Shown here: positions 24,488-42,297 of the stretch, piece after piece | Layout of the letters: each line of letters opens with the position of its first letter | How positions within the stretch are numbered: position 1 is the stretch's first letter | NCBI RefSeq assembly: GCF_947623445.1 | Contig: NC_135245.1 | Coordinates: 15,755,501-15,819,500, forward strand | Direction: 5' to 3' | DNA: 64,000 nucleotides | DNA from: Clavelina lepadiformis | Lineage: Eukaryota; Chordata; Ascidiacea; Aplousobranchia; Clavelinidae | The notes under the pieces: generated by a model | The model's input: only the letters and a program-made list of their open reading frames with translations | What the model was told of the DNA's origin: nothing | The model's database searches: none | Translations under genes and position numbers: made by a program

Positions 24488-25650
24488 CTTCTTCTTATCA
24501 TATAAAACAAGAATTATAAACCAATCAGCGAAAATCTGCCAGTCATCGTATTTTAATTCAACAAGTTCATTAAACGGACGCCAGTGAATTAATCACTTCG
24601 TAAAAGAAAATTTTGAAAATATGTTGCGTAGTTCTTATTTTACAGTGATTTGAATCCTTCACACTGGACTTGTTCGATAAGAAGTCGCGTTCAATATAAA
24701 GTTGTCACGGTCATGCAGTGTAACGTGTGACGTATAATGCGCAAGTGTTTGTGTGGTATCTATGGCACATTATAGGTTACAGGCATAATTTTGTTTTACC
24801 TGTCAAGCAAAGTTGAAATTTACCAGTAAATACAAACCAAACTATTACATTCAAATGCGCCACAGATACCACCTCAAATTTTTATTTCTTTACAATAAAT
24901 TGATGTTCCAGCAAGCAGTATTTTTAAATTTAGGCTATTTCAATTATTACAAAAAGTTTAACCTGCACTTGGATGAATCTTGTGCGTTCAGGTGCCAGAC
25001 TTTCCACTTTGGCTACTGTTTGACTGTATGCCTATGATTCTTATAATATTATTCTAAAAAAACGATCTTTGTTAGTTTTGTACCAGAGCCAAGATGGTAG
25101 AAAAAATTTGTTGACCTGATGTTTTAGGTGATATTACAACCATTATATGAATGTGTTCTTTCACTGCTAACACCGACTTATTCTATCATAGTTTTCTCCA
25201 GTTGTTGCATTTTTATGTTTTTTTAACTTTCATAGTTTCTAATCCTTGTTGTATGCCGTGTGGTAGTTATTCTGCAGTACATTGATGATGGTTTGGTCTG
25301 TTTTTGACAATAATTGCATTTTAGTTTACAGCATTGTATTTTAGAGGTGTTTGGTGATTTCCCTACACCAGTCCATCTTGCACATGAAACTAGAAGTTGG
25401 GGTGTTTCCTGCTTTCCCAATTCTTTATTCATTTTTCTGTTAAGTGACAATCAAATCAGCCAAATACGCATTGTTTATCATTAGAATTTAGTGTACAAGC
25501 ATGCATTAAAAAACCTGTGTGCACGTAGACGAGTCTCGTGCTTGTGTGTGTATATCTATTACTAGTTATCTATTATTAGTTATCTATTGCTTTTGTGTGT
25601 ATATCTATCTGTAAAGACATACAAAAAAAGTTAAGATGACCTTTCCAATT

Positions 25651-25661
25651 TACTTTTTCAG
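25651..25661 (+). promoter_or_regulatory. Unpaired splice acceptor upstream of the ZCCHC8 start
   Basis: TACTTTTTCAG lies 25 bases before the ATG at 25687 and is a strong acceptor with a pyrimidine tract. Either a 5' UTR intron ends here or, if the organism is a tunicate, a spliced leader is added at this site. The motif is seen; its use is inferred. Confidence 0.4.
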
Positions 25662-25686
25662 ATATTTTTAAATTGTACGTTGTGCA

Positions 25687-28600
25687 ATGTCTGTGTTTGC
25701 GAATAATGAACTTTTTAATGAATTTGAGTCAACAGCAAGTGACTTAGCTGAAGAAAATGACTGCCTGGCTAAACTTCACGAATACAAGGAAGAGAACGAC
25801 TTGTTGAAGTCACAAAATATCCTTCACTGTTATGTATTTAACTTCTCGTTATGATTTTGCAACATGTTTACAGTTTAGGATGTACAAGTAAAATTTTGAG
25901 CTTGTCTAGATTTTGTGGTAGGTCTTCAGATGGTTCCATGATTGAGTAGTTTTTTGATTGACTTAACTCAATGGTTATCAAATCAATTTTACTTCAGTTT
26001 CCATCATAATGTTTGAAACTCTCACAGCATCTTTATCAATTGAATTGAGAATATAAAAAGCAACATTAGTACAAAAATAATTAGAAGAAATAATATTTAA
26101 AATGAATCTGGTTGCAGTTTTAACTTTGCACACCAATTTTCATTCAATAATAAATGCCTTGTGACACAAAACGATAACAGAAATTGATTTATAATGTCTG
26201 CCACTAGTTAATGCAGACCTGTATTATCGAATAAATCTAGAAAATTTTAATGCGGGTTATTCTGTCAACGTTTGATGGTGGCAATCTCCCAAGTTAGAAA
26301 ACCACTGCATTATGATCACTTACATAAAATCTGTGCTGTTACATTTTGTTACTGAACCTGTTTCTTTGAACAAGTTGTGTTTAGTCCACTGGCAAAGAAT
26401 ATCTTGTGCAAGCATTTCTGCTCACGTTGATGCTTAACGGTATTTATATACATAAGTTAATTTCTGGCAAGTACGTCAAGTTCATGAACAACATCCTACC
26501 GGTAACTGGAACGTCAAAGAGAATGAATTACTAAAACTCCTAACATGTTATAAACTCTTTTTACAAACTCTTTCTCTGAACTCACAGAAATGTTTTTTTT
26601 CAATATGATAGAAAAGGTAGGCTGTATGATAAAATACGCTAAATGTCAACTATTCCTTAAGTTTTCTTTATCATTTGCTTAAACATAGGCTAAAGATGTT
26701 GTTGCAAGAGCAACACCCGATGCAACTCAGCTAAATCCGTCCTTTCGTTATCGTGTATTATGATTAGGGCGATTATTTTTGGACTTGTCAAAAAAAGTCA
26801 AAAATTTGTCAAATTTACAGCGTTAGGTCAAAAATTGTCAAAATTGTTTAAAAAGTCAAAATTTTTTACCAAGTCAAAATTGTTTACAAACTGCATCGTC
26901 GTGCTGTCAAAGAGGTTGCACTGTAGGTGAACTTGTCAATTTATATTGTACACCTTCTAGCCTACTTTATACTGTTGTAAATGGCCCATTGTCTACTTAT
27001 TGTGAATCAGCTCTTGCTTCGGTTTTGCTTTAGATACTATATGTACAAAGTTAGCTTACCTAGTGTTTTTATAGAAATTATACCTTATTGTTAATGGTAG
27101 CATGCCATCTATTTTGTTACAAAAATTTCAAGTTTTGTAAGATATTTCCATAACCTTGTTTTAAACATGAGGAGCTTCGTAAAACTTTACGAATCCTCAC
27201 ACGACCATCCAACGTGAAGATAAAAGATTCTTCATCAGATGGTCCTATAGCACAAGTATTGCTTTTTAATAATGCTGTTGCCAGGTGAGTTACCAGTAAT
27301 TTTAATTGTGTGGTAATCAGTCAACAGCATAGAAAAGGAATATCACGTATAGGTGTTACGTTTATATGAGCCATAATTCTTCCTTGGTCCAGTAAATTGT
27401 CAAGTAAAATTGCTCTCAGAGCATTTGTTAATGCTAAAATAATTTTCTGCTACTTGTGTTGTTACTACATTAATAACGTGAGTCAACAGCAGTAAATGTC
27501 AAACAAGCTCAAGGAAACTTTTATTACAGGAAGTGTGTTGAAGATATCAAAGGATATTTTCAAAATCTTACATCGGAGATGCATAACGTAAGAGACAGTA
27601 ATGACACCAGACAACCTCAGAACTCTGCCTTGCATTTTCTGCCGTGCAATATGAATAATCAGACTAAGAAAAGTGGTAGGGATGAAAGAAGAGCTTCAAA
27701 AGCTTTTGTTGTTACTGGCCACTTGCAAATATACAACAATTGCTTCTACTTGGACCAATTAGGCGAACCACTTTTGGTAATGCATTTTAGCAATTAGCAG
27801 ATTTTCTCGTTTTAGGTTTATTTTGAAAAAAATGTTTGTTGTTATAAATGTTTTTGCTCATTAAATACCACAAATTATTTACATTACATAATATATACTT
27901 TTTCTTTATCATGCAATAAAGCATGACGAAGCTTTGGAGTGTTATATTCCTTTCTATCAAAGAGGCAAACCAGATACATTAGATGGTGAGGTAGATTTAC
28001 CGACTGATGAAGATAAAGTGAAATTAAACAGGTTTCGTTTTTCTGCTTAAAGTTTTAATCATGTTCGAGTTTTAGACATTGTTTGTTAATGTGTTGTTAT
28101 GATGGTTATATTTATTAAAAAATGTGTCATCTAAGACCATGTATTTAGGAGAAGTTGTTTTAATTGTGGAATGAAAGATCATCAGTTGAAGGATTGCCCA
28201 TCTCCACGAAATTTCCAACTCATTAGTCAAAGACGTCAGGTGAGCTCCGTGCTTTCATGTGGCTTATCATGTATGTTCGTTATCATTTTTTTTCAATTAT
28301 ATATGATACTAAAATAGATTGCCATAGTTGAAAATTGCATCAAAACGTTTACATTAGATTCTACCATGTCATCACAGCATCAGCTTCTGTTGATGGCAAA
28401 CTGTGACCGGTATCAAACTTACAGCCATAAATACTAACATTTGTGAAATTGTTAACAGCAATTTCTTGACCAAGCAAGTAATACTCCACCGTCTGGCAAT
28501 GTTCGTTACCACGCTGACAATGAAGTTGAAGCTGCTGACCAAAGATTTTTAAAGTTCAAACCAGGAGTGATAAGGTAGTGTAACTGTAAGGCTATAGAGT

Positions 28601-31600
28601 ATAAACCATTTTGGAATAGTTCTTCCTGTGATAATAAGGTTGCATATAAAATATCACAATTTTGTGTTACGTGAAAATATTTTTAGTAGGCCCAAGGCAT
28701 TGTCACTTGTTTTGGATGTCCGCTGCCATTTTTTGGTGTCCTGTGTGCATATCTTGCTAAGGCTTACAAGGTTTATTGTAGGGAGAAGAAGCTTGTTGGG
28801 TTAGGGTTTCCATACATTGGAATCTTGGGTGATAAGCTTTACTGGCTTTGTACCATGGGCCAATTTCTTTTAGAAATAAATGTATTGAAAGAAAATAATC
28901 TGTGATAATACTAGTCCAAACTTGTGTGTTTGAAAAAGTGAGAATTCATAAAACTACATTGAATAGTTGGTTGTAAACAGTAGAGTTTTTGATTGTTAAT
29001 TAACCTTCTCTTGTATGTATACTTGTAAAATTTTGTTAATTGTTGGTACCCATAGAGTGAAATCTTTAAATTTTTTAAGTGTATGATTTGTAGACTGTAG
29101 TATTCTTTAAAAAAATGATTAGAATACCAATTTTACAGATTTTATCTTTGCAAAATAATAGCGCTTCGAAGAAACACTTGGCTGACGTTGCGTATTGGTT
29201 TTAATGTGGCATTTAAACTGTGCAATTGTTATGACATCACTGCTTACTAGACTGAAGTGGTCAATTGGCAAATGTGGCCAGCTCTTAAAATGTGAGAAAT
29301 GGCAAAGAACTCACATTATTATGGTCATCCAAATTATTTTTGGTAAAATATTTAGTTCAATATAGCATTTTATCGAGAACTTTAACCTGTAACCAGCAGC
29401 CAGTGATGTAACAGTAACAGCCTGGCACATTAATGAAGTAACACCATTACAAGTGTGCAACTGGTCAGCAGACAAATAAATTAGATTACTATGACCAAAG
29501 TTTTTTTGGGGAAAATTAAATCCACGTAAACATATATCACTTTTGTATAGTGTGAGGTGGTATTAAACATCATGCAGGTTTAAACCTAAAAGTTTCATTG
29601 AACCCTTTAATTACTAAACTAAATGAATGACAATTTTCGTACAGTGAAGATCTCCGCAAAGCGCTCGGGATAGGAAAGCGCGAGCTTCCACCCTATATTT
29701 ATCAAATGCGATGGCACGGATATCCTCCTGGTCACTTGAAAGAAGCTCGCATTCAGGGATCTGGCCTCAACTTTTATGATAAAAATAACTCTTCAAATGA
29801 AGAAATTGACTTGAAGGAAGGTGATGTAAAATTGCTGCATGAAGTTAGATACATTGGGCTGTATAACAATAACCTTCATATGTTGTATTTCTAGGTCCAC
29901 TTGATGTTGATAAAATCATTGATTATCCAGGATTTAATGTTACTCCGGGAAGACATGCTCGTGATGTAAGTTGCGCATAATCTTTGACTTTAACTACTCG
30001 GTTAAAAATCACTTCTAAAATACTCTCCATTCTTCAGACATATATCACCATTTATTTATATTACTGTATGCTTCAAGGCACTGCTTTCATTAATGCGCTT
30101 GGTGCGCCGTTCCTGAAACTTATTTGTATTAGTTACGGTGACTTGTTACCAAGACGTTTATTTTTTGTTCAAAACTGTCAGAAATTTTGTTTACTAGAAC
30201 TCTCATGAGGTTGGTGCACCACCAATGGATGAAAGACACAGCAAAGATGTCATGGTATCATACCACAAGCATAGAAACCAATTACTGAAAAGGTAGATAA
30301 AACTTCACATCGACCACACTCATAAGATACATGCTTTCCGATATTTTAGTTGTGTACGCTACTAGTTTGATATCCTGTTGTCTTTATTTTGCAGGAAGAT
30401 GGACAGGGAAACGGAAAACGTGAGGAGTGGAAAGAAGAACAAACCAAACACAGATACTGTTGTTCGCAACGATGATATTCGTGAGGTTGATATGGATACT
30501 GGTGATGATGGAAGTAAGTGCTTTTAGTGTGTTGCCCTAACGTATTAAGTGAGAAAACGTGCACAAATGGTAATCATGGTGTTGGTGCATTCAAAACATT
30601 TTTGAACAGTAGGTTGTATTTGGGGGATTTGGGAATTCAGTTGATTGGTTAGTTGTTTCATTCACAGCGCCAGATGAATCTCTGCAACATGCAATGACAG
30701 ATGATGCCAATTCCCAGGAAGAAACAAATGTGGCAAATGGTGAAGAATCAACTGAGTATTTTGAAGAAACTGTCGAGGAAAGGGTAAGGTTTATCAAAAA
30801 CTCTGACAAAGTAGCTTCAGAGTTAACTAATTAGCAGTAACTGAAGGTTCTGTTTTCAATGTTTCCATTCTCGCTAATAACTTTATTGAAGCTTATGGAT
30901 GTGATCATTAACCCAATACTTAAAATTAGGAAACAACAAATAGCTCTTAACAAAATTATTTTCATAGGCTTCTGCTGAAGTTGAAGATGGTGAGCTTTAC
31001 GAGGCAGGTGAGGGAATGGAAACATTAGATGAAGTGGAAGATATTTCTGAAGTAGTCGATCAGGATGAGGAAGAAAATTGCTTAGATGGTTGGCATGTTG
31101 ATCAGTCTCTTTAAACTGTATAGTTCACTTGTCACTTGGATGAAGGGTTGCCAAAGCTCTGATTCAATCAGTGTTATTGCTGGATTATATTTTTTGTTGC
31201 AAATACACGATTGTTTACTAGAATATCATTTGTAAACAATTGCTTTGCTTAAATTTTGGTTAAAATATCAGTAATTTTTTGTTATACCTGACCTGATTTT
31301 TCTTATTAATTTAATTTTTCTCAATCTGAAATAAATATCCACTTTCTTGCGATTTTTTTAAGATTATCATATATCATTTATTATCAAGTATGTATATGGA
31401 CAAAAAGGATACGTTGCTAAAGTAATGAGCTCAGAATATAACATTTTGTTTTGTATTATCATCAAAAGGTATTGATATTGGTGATTTGGATGAAGAGGAA
31501 CTGCAGATAAAAAAAGAACTCATTTTAAGACGACTCATGAACCAAGCACGTGGTGAAGACTCCATTTGTGTCCCGGAAACCAACAAAGAAGTCATTGATC

Positions 31601-32280
31601 TCACTTCAGATGTTGAGGAAACAATCCATGATGAAGTGATTATCCTGGAGGACAATGAAAACAGCATTGATGATGTGGAAGAAGTAAAAATTGTTCCTAG
31701 TTACAATGATAATTTTAAAGAGGATTCAATAGAATATTCCCAAGAATTTTTTATGCACTCACATTCGGATAGCATTGCTCAAGATAGCAACACCCGAAAT
31801 CTTCCCAGTTTTGGTTCCGCCACCACCAATTTAACAGAAAACTCAAGCGACTCAAAAACTACAACTGAACTATCACAACAACCATCCACTGACTCAAAAT
31901 TAGCTGAAATGTCCAAATGTAAAGGTCACATTGTGGAGTCAGATTCACCAGAATCTCCTCCAACTGAAGCAGTGGAAGCAGCAGAAGAAAAAGATCAATC
32001 TCATGCAGAATACACCACAGAATTAAATGAAACAGCAGTGGCGAGCGAACAATCATCCCCTGGCAGTTTAACTGTCAATGCAGTGGCTATAAGTCCTGAG
32101 GAGCAAGATAACGAAGTAGAATCAACTCCAAAGGATGGTGTACCTCATCGATCAAAATTTGCTCAAGGAATAACTCAATTCGATGCTTACTATGGGGAAA
32201 CGAAATCCCAGGGCGTTTACACAAAGCTGCGAACACTCCTTAAAAGTTCACCTCGAAGACAGCAAGACAAGGATTCTTGA
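25687..32280 (+). CDS. ZCCHC8: ZCCHC8, zinc-knuckle scaffold subunit of the nuclear exosome targeting (NEXT) complex
   Basis: Exons: 25687-25833, 27172-27284, 27530-27776, 27922-28031, 28149-28239, 28459-28574, 29645-29820, 29895-29965, 30198-30292, 30395-30513, 30668-30783, 30968-31088, 31469-32280, giving 777 residues against about 707 in human. A coiled-coil-like N-terminus leads into LRKTLRILTRPSN. A CCHC zinc knuckle lies at C209, C212, H217 and C222 (CFNCGMKDHQLKDC). The PSP domain spans about 265-335 (FKPGVI, PPYIYQMRWHGYPPG, YPGFNV). A long acidic, Ser-rich low-complexity region follows. The last 40 residues contain KFAQGITQFDAYY and KLRTLLKSSPR. In human NEXT this C-terminal segment contacts and stimulates MTR4, and the PSP region binds RBM7; conservation of both implies the same job here. 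The least certain boundary is the end of exon 1. Confidence 0.93.
26763..27020 (+). repeat. Transposon-derived repeat in ZCCHC8 intron 1
   Basis: The stretch from GATTAGGGC to TTGTGAATCAGC closely matches the interior of the hAT element at 62333-62846 (shared GTCAAAAAAAGTCA and TGGCCCATTGTCTACTTATT). No terminal repeats are visible here, so it is a truncated relative. Confidence 0.6.
31330..31335 (+). terminator. AATAAA in the last ZCCHC8 intron
   Basis: This poly(A)-type signal lies between exon 12 and the last exon. If exon 12 is read through, translation ends at a TAA at 31112-31114 about 215 bases before it, so a short transcript form is possible. Confidence 0.3.
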
Positions 32281-32441
32281 TCACGTCGCGTGTATTTTTG
32301 CAGGGTTGGTTTAAATTTCAACTATCTAGAGCGCATATGTTCTTATATCTGTCACTTGTAATAGGATTAATTATTCTAAGAATAGTATTTTTTTTAAACG
32401 CAGTTGTGTTTTACTTTCTGAATTTCCTATCACGTTTGCTT

Positions 32442-32447
32442 AATAAA
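32442..32447 (+). terminator. ZCCHC8 polyadenylation signal
   Basis: AATAAA lies 162 bases after the ZCCHC8 stop codon and is the first canonical signal downstream. Confidence 0.6.
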
Positions 32448-32459
32448 TGAAGATCAAGG

Positions 32460-34640
32460 CAAATGTTTGGAGAATTGGCCAAACAATCTTTCTGATACTT
32501 GACAGTTTATACTCCTGCGTAGGGTTTCACCGAACGTTTTGTTCGAAATATGTTTCTTGCACATCAAGTGTATTATAATGCCGACATATGGTTTTGAAGA
32601 GAAGCTGATACTCGTTTTATTGTTAAAGTAAACCACTGCCAAAGGAACTTCCGCAGGCTTGCATTGGTTTTATGTCGTTAGACTAAGTAAATCAAACTAT
32701 TGTTGGGAGGTAACTCCGAAAATTAACAATCTTGGAAGTTTTGTTATCGAAGGCCTGTATTGAACGAAAATGGTCTTATATTTAAAATAGAAACAATATA
32801 AACACACAGAGAACAAATCAATTAGCAAAGTTGGATAAACTTGAACTGCAAGAACTTTGCATCATTTACACTACAGTATTTTACACAGTCTTTTTGAGCT
32901 GTTTAGTATTTTTTTTAATCGGTGTACCACGTATTTTCCGCGCAGAATTGGCAAACATTAAAACATTGTATTTATAGCTGATATTCATTAGTCTTTGTTT
33001 GCAAAAACACAAGCTAAAAAGATTAAGGAAAATTTTTGGGTGTTAAATTTAGGAATGTTTTGCCAGAACCAATAGATTAAAATGTTTGACTAGAAAAACG
33101 CAGCAATTCGTAGCAAGTGCAGCGAGCGAAACAATGTGAGATACATATAGCTAAAACTGACAAATTAAGACATAGATAAATAATATAATCAGTGTTAAAG
33201 TTAAGAAGCGAACATTTCCAATAAAGACTTCTTATCAGTACAGATGCTGGAAAACAACCTGGAAACGTACAAAAAGGAGTTTTCACACGAAGTTATTCAG
33301 AGCAAGTTTCCAAATATGAAACTACAGTTGAAGTGTTTGTCAAAAAACAAATTCATAAACTTCAATCAATAACTAGAAAACACTTTTGCAAGAAATGATA
33401 TAATGGTATTAAAAATACCACCCAGGCTGCTATAACTGTTCATCTTTTAGTGCGTTTATGCGCCTCAATATCGTGCCCTCTTTGGGCCACAGAAACGGAT
33501 TTCCGGTCCCTGGGGTGGAGTTTCTATTGTGCTGTTTTCTTTAACCATTTACTTGTTGTGCACTTAAGATTGTCACTGTAATCAAACTATGTCACTTTAT
33601 ATATTTTATTTCGATTGTTATTATCCGTGTTTTTAATGTTAGGGAACATGTCATCGTCTACATTTCCCAGAAGGCCTACTGCACTTGTATCGTTGTTTGT
33701 AATATTAGGCGAAAATTTGTTAAACTTGGGAACTATTGTGCGGGTTTGGTGACCATGCTAACCTACCGTCTCATAGCACAATTGTGTTAACTTATTGCTA
33801 TATTGCATGATTTAAGTCTTTGAGCTTTGCCACTTTTTACTGCTCGTTAATTGTTTGTGAGCATGTGTTTTATTGAGCTATTATTACAATGGTTAGCATC
33901 GTAACTTTCGCTCCGCACTTTTAATGGCGAAAAATACACAATACAATACAAATAACTAACAACAGATAATGCCCAAAATGTACACTGTACAATCAGTTGC
34001 CGTTTAGATAACTTAGCACAAAAGCCAGTGTCTTGTTAACAAAACAATAGCAAGAAATTAATCACAAGTATATAAAAGGCTTTGATATTTTATTTTTTTT
34101 AATCGTTAGGTTTGAAATGCAATTAAATACTGACGTTAATAAACTTTTGCAATTTTAATTTTATTAAATGTGTAGGCTACTTGTGTGACCAATAGGATTA
34201 CATTATACATTTGGCAAACTTACCTTCATTAAAGATCGGCAGTTGAGAGACAGTAGGCTATTTGGACACAGTTTAATTTAGTTATAGCCTAAAGGATTAA
34301 ATTAGGGAAAAACATAGATTTCAGTCCCAAAGAGCGTATTAGCACTAAAAAACTTAGCGTTTAAAGTTCATGGATAATATAAAATATTGCTTTTATAATA
34401 CAGTACCATTTTATATTATCTTCAACCAATACACATCCTTTTGCAAGATATACCTATAAAGCTGCATTTTATCCTCAACCAATTTGCTATAAATAGACAG
34501 ACCCGTAAGTTCAAAAGTTGTTACCAATCATTGTGTCAATAGGCTGAGAGGTCTATGCATAGTTACGCAGAGAAAGCCCTGGCTCTTGGTTGTAGAATGT
34601 AAACAGATGACATCATAAAATCAAATTTTCACGTGTTTTT
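32460..34640. other. Intergenic stretch between ZCCHC8 and the trypsinogen cluster
   Basis: AT-rich; no open frame with recognisable content and no clear transposon ends. The convergent genes on either side (ZCCHC8 plus, trypsinogen minus) mean it carries only 3' ends. Confidence 0.5.
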
Positions 34641-34643
34641 TGT

Positions 34644-34649
34644 TTTATT
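34644..34649 (-). terminator. Polyadenylation signal of trypsinogen gene 1
   Basis: AATAAA on the minus strand, about 45 bases after the stop codon at 34697-34695. The other three copies have the signal at 39709-39714, 46418-46423 and 51294-51299, at similar distances. Confidence 0.6.
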
Positions 34650-34694
34650 AAGTTCCTCTTACATCAAGCGTTTCTGCGCATTTAAGCAACGCAC

Positions 34695-37326
<2,632 letters not shown>

Positions 37327-37395
37327 CTTTTCAAATTTCGTGTTTTAACTTAATTTTTAAGTCGTAACGAATGATTTGGAACTTGCGTTGTGCTT

Positions 37396-37440
37396 GTATT
37401 TATACCGTTCTCGATTCGCAGCAGGTGTGCTTTTTTCTGG
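37396..37440 (-). promoter_or_regulatory. Trypsinogen 1 core promoter: TATA box and E-box/TTTTTTCTGG pair
   Basis: TATAAATAC on the minus strand (37404-37396) is about 70 bases upstream of the ATG. Upstream of it, read on the plus strand, are CAGGTG (37422-37427), a three-base spacer and TTTTTTCTGG (37431-37440). The layout resembles the E-box plus TC-box of PTF1 sites in vertebrate acinar protease genes, though the second half is imperfect. It is conserved in the other copies. Confidence 0.55.
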
Positions 37441-39759
37441 ATGTATTAGTGTGGTTGCGACGTCATGGAACGGCTGCAATATTCCCACCTTGAGACAATC
37501 GCCAGATCTTAAATGACGTAACCGATAGCGTGACAATGGTCGATTGTATACAATATGCTCATAAATTAATTTGAAACACACATGAACTATACTGTATTGT
37601 TAATTTATTACTTCTCGGTACCAAGTTGTTGTCAGTGACGTTAACGAGATTTTGATCTACTGTAGATTGAAAAAATCCCACTTAATTTAACATAAAAGAA
37701 AAAATATGCGCTTTTAAGTTTATTTTATTTGTGTATTGACAAGTGGGAAATCATTGCTGTACGTATATCGTAACAAAGAATTGAATTGCCTTTTTGTAAA
37801 ATTACATATTTATTTAACATTCCGTTTCATGCAAAATTGTTGCACTGACGATGTCTATGATGGAGACATCGACATATAACTTAGCAATGTACAGAACAGA
37901 ATGTTGTACTTACATTTCTGTAAGATTAATCATACAAGCTTAGAACGATAGATCTTCCGTCTGAAGTACAATCCGTAACAATTAAGGTTGATAAACTTTA
38001 CAGTAAGTCAAATTTTCCAAGGCGAAATCAATACTGCATTTCCAATTCTTGCAATGAGCTTAATTATGTCTTAGCCATATTTAAATCATGCCAGGAATTA
38101 TTTTTGGTTACATCTCATGCTATTGACAAAATGTTGTTTTGTTGAATAAATCGTCTAAAATGTAGACATTTTTACACCGACTTTATATTTCAGTCACCAT
38201 AAATCGGTTTTGACTTGTAATGGAATGGGTTGTATAAGGTAGCAGAACTTGACAGTTTTACCCACTTCACTACAATGTTTGCTTGTTGAAATGTTTATTG
38301 CGGATGATGATATATGAGTCTCATAAGGTCGTTGTCTGCTTTTCTCAACCTCGGACTTGATTGTTCACCTTAACGAATTATTGTCTTGTGAAGATGACAA
38401 CGAAGTTGTCTATCTTGACACTGAACTTCTTCAAATTGGATTCACATTTGTTACGCAGGAATGACAACTGTATAAACTGATTATATTGAATCTTCTTTGA
38501 ACGATTACATTTTAACAGAGCATAGGCACAGCAACAGCATAAAAACCTCCACGTCACAGCGTTGATTGTATAATAGCAATAATGAATGAACAGCTGTGTA
38601 TAACTCACGTAATATAGGCAGGATATTTAATGCCACGACTTTAAATGATAAACAGGAAATCATTGATTCGTCATTTTATGCTTCGCTTATTCGATACTCG
38701 AAGACGAGAATTCTATATCTTATACAATCTGTATATTAAAAATACAATCACAGACTTTTGTTGTGTCTGAGTTAACAGAGTCGTAACCAAATCCGACTGA
38801 AGTCGAGTCACCGACTCGAATTATTACAACTCTGTGAGTTACTTTCGATGAGAAACTTGCTAAGTCGATTATCCTGCTACAAGGACATTCTTGTTCGATA
38901 TATATCACTTCAGGTAAATATTTTTTTAGAACAGGGCAAATAAGCTATTTTGTTAAAAATCAATTTATGTGTCTTAATTTCTCGAAGGCAACAAACGATG
39001 AAGAAAACTGTTTAAATGCTGCATAAACTATATTTTCATCTCTTTTTCGAATTGATTTGTAACTCATGACTCCATTAATTTTTGTTGGAATCAGACAAAA
39101 AGACGTCCTTGCGCACAGAATTATATTGTCTTCATTATGTGGATTTACAGTATCATATTAAAGCAAGTATTGAGTAAGACTCCGTCGACGCTTTAAATCT
39201 TGAAGTTGAGACAATAAGTTAAAATCTAATCCTTAACTATATAATCCAAGTGAGATTTTAGTGAAACAAACGCTAATTAACACCAACCTGCTGTTGGTCA
39301 TTTAAGGCATAATTGGGTTTAACGTGACTACTTTCATGGTAGTAGAGCTATATACGATGTAATATATTACTTTACCGCTTATATTTACTTATAAAAGTTA
39401 ACATGCACTTATGTTAGCAATGAATTTAATTTTTATCTGAATTACATTGGGCATATATATCTACCCCGCTGGATATTTATGTGAAGAGATTTTTTACAAT
39501 ATTCAATTCTCATTAGTTATTGTTATTGTTTGCGAAAACAAATACTTATGGGTGTTATTTGGTAAACTACAAATATGGTTATATACATTTAACTGATTTT
39601 ATCGTGACGGGCAATTTTTAGGGAAGACGTGGAAGTTTGACAAAGTTTTTTCACTTTCCTAAGCAACGCCATGCATTCAAATTTTGGTTCAAATCAAGTG
39701 CTTTTTATTTTATTGACTTTCGCTTACATCAAGCGTTTCTACATATTTAAACAATGCAC

Positions 39760-41770
<2,011 letters not shown>

Positions 41771-41839
41771 CTTTTCAAATTTCGTGTTTTAACTTAATTT
41801 TTAAGTCGTAACGAATGATTTAGGACTTGCTTTCTGCTT

Positions 41840-41885
41840 GTATTTATACCGTTCTTGACTCGTAGCAGGTGTGCTTTTTTCTGGG
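41840..41885 (-). promoter_or_regulatory. Trypsinogen 2 core promoter
   Basis: TATAAATAC (minus, 41848-41840), then CAGGTG (41866-41871) and TTTTTTCTGGG (41875-41885) on the plus strand, with the same spacing to the ATG as in copy 1. Confidence 0.55.
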
Positions 41886-42297
41886 TTTATTCGTGGCGTT
41901 GCGACGTCAAGAAACGGCTGCAATGTTCCCACCTTGAGACAACCACCAGATCTTGAGTGACGTAACCCATAGCGTGACACTTGTGAAGGTTTCATATTGT
42001 TGTTAATTAATTTGAGACACACATGAACTACACTGTATTGTTAAATTATTACTTCTCGGTACCAAGTTTTTGTCTGTGATGTAAACCAGATTTTGAACTA
42101 GATTAAAAAAATCTCACTTAATTTAACATAAAAGAAAAAAAACATACGCTTTTAAGTGTAGTCTATTTTTGTATTGACAAGCGGGAAACCATTGCTGTAT
42201 GTATATCGTAACTAAGAACTGAACTTCCTTTGTTTAAAACTACATATATATTTAATATTCTATTTCATGCAGAATTGTTGTACTGACGATGCCCATT

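Noticed and set aside
31859..32056. Minus-strand open frames opposite the last ZCCHC8 exon
   Set aside because: They are shadows of a low-complexity coding exon.
41801..42022. 73-codon open frame repeated unchanged at 48527-48748 and, altered, at 37357-37581
   Set aside because: It lies across the TATA box and promoter of the trypsinogens; identity reflects the recent block duplication, and the copy 1 version is not kept in sequence.
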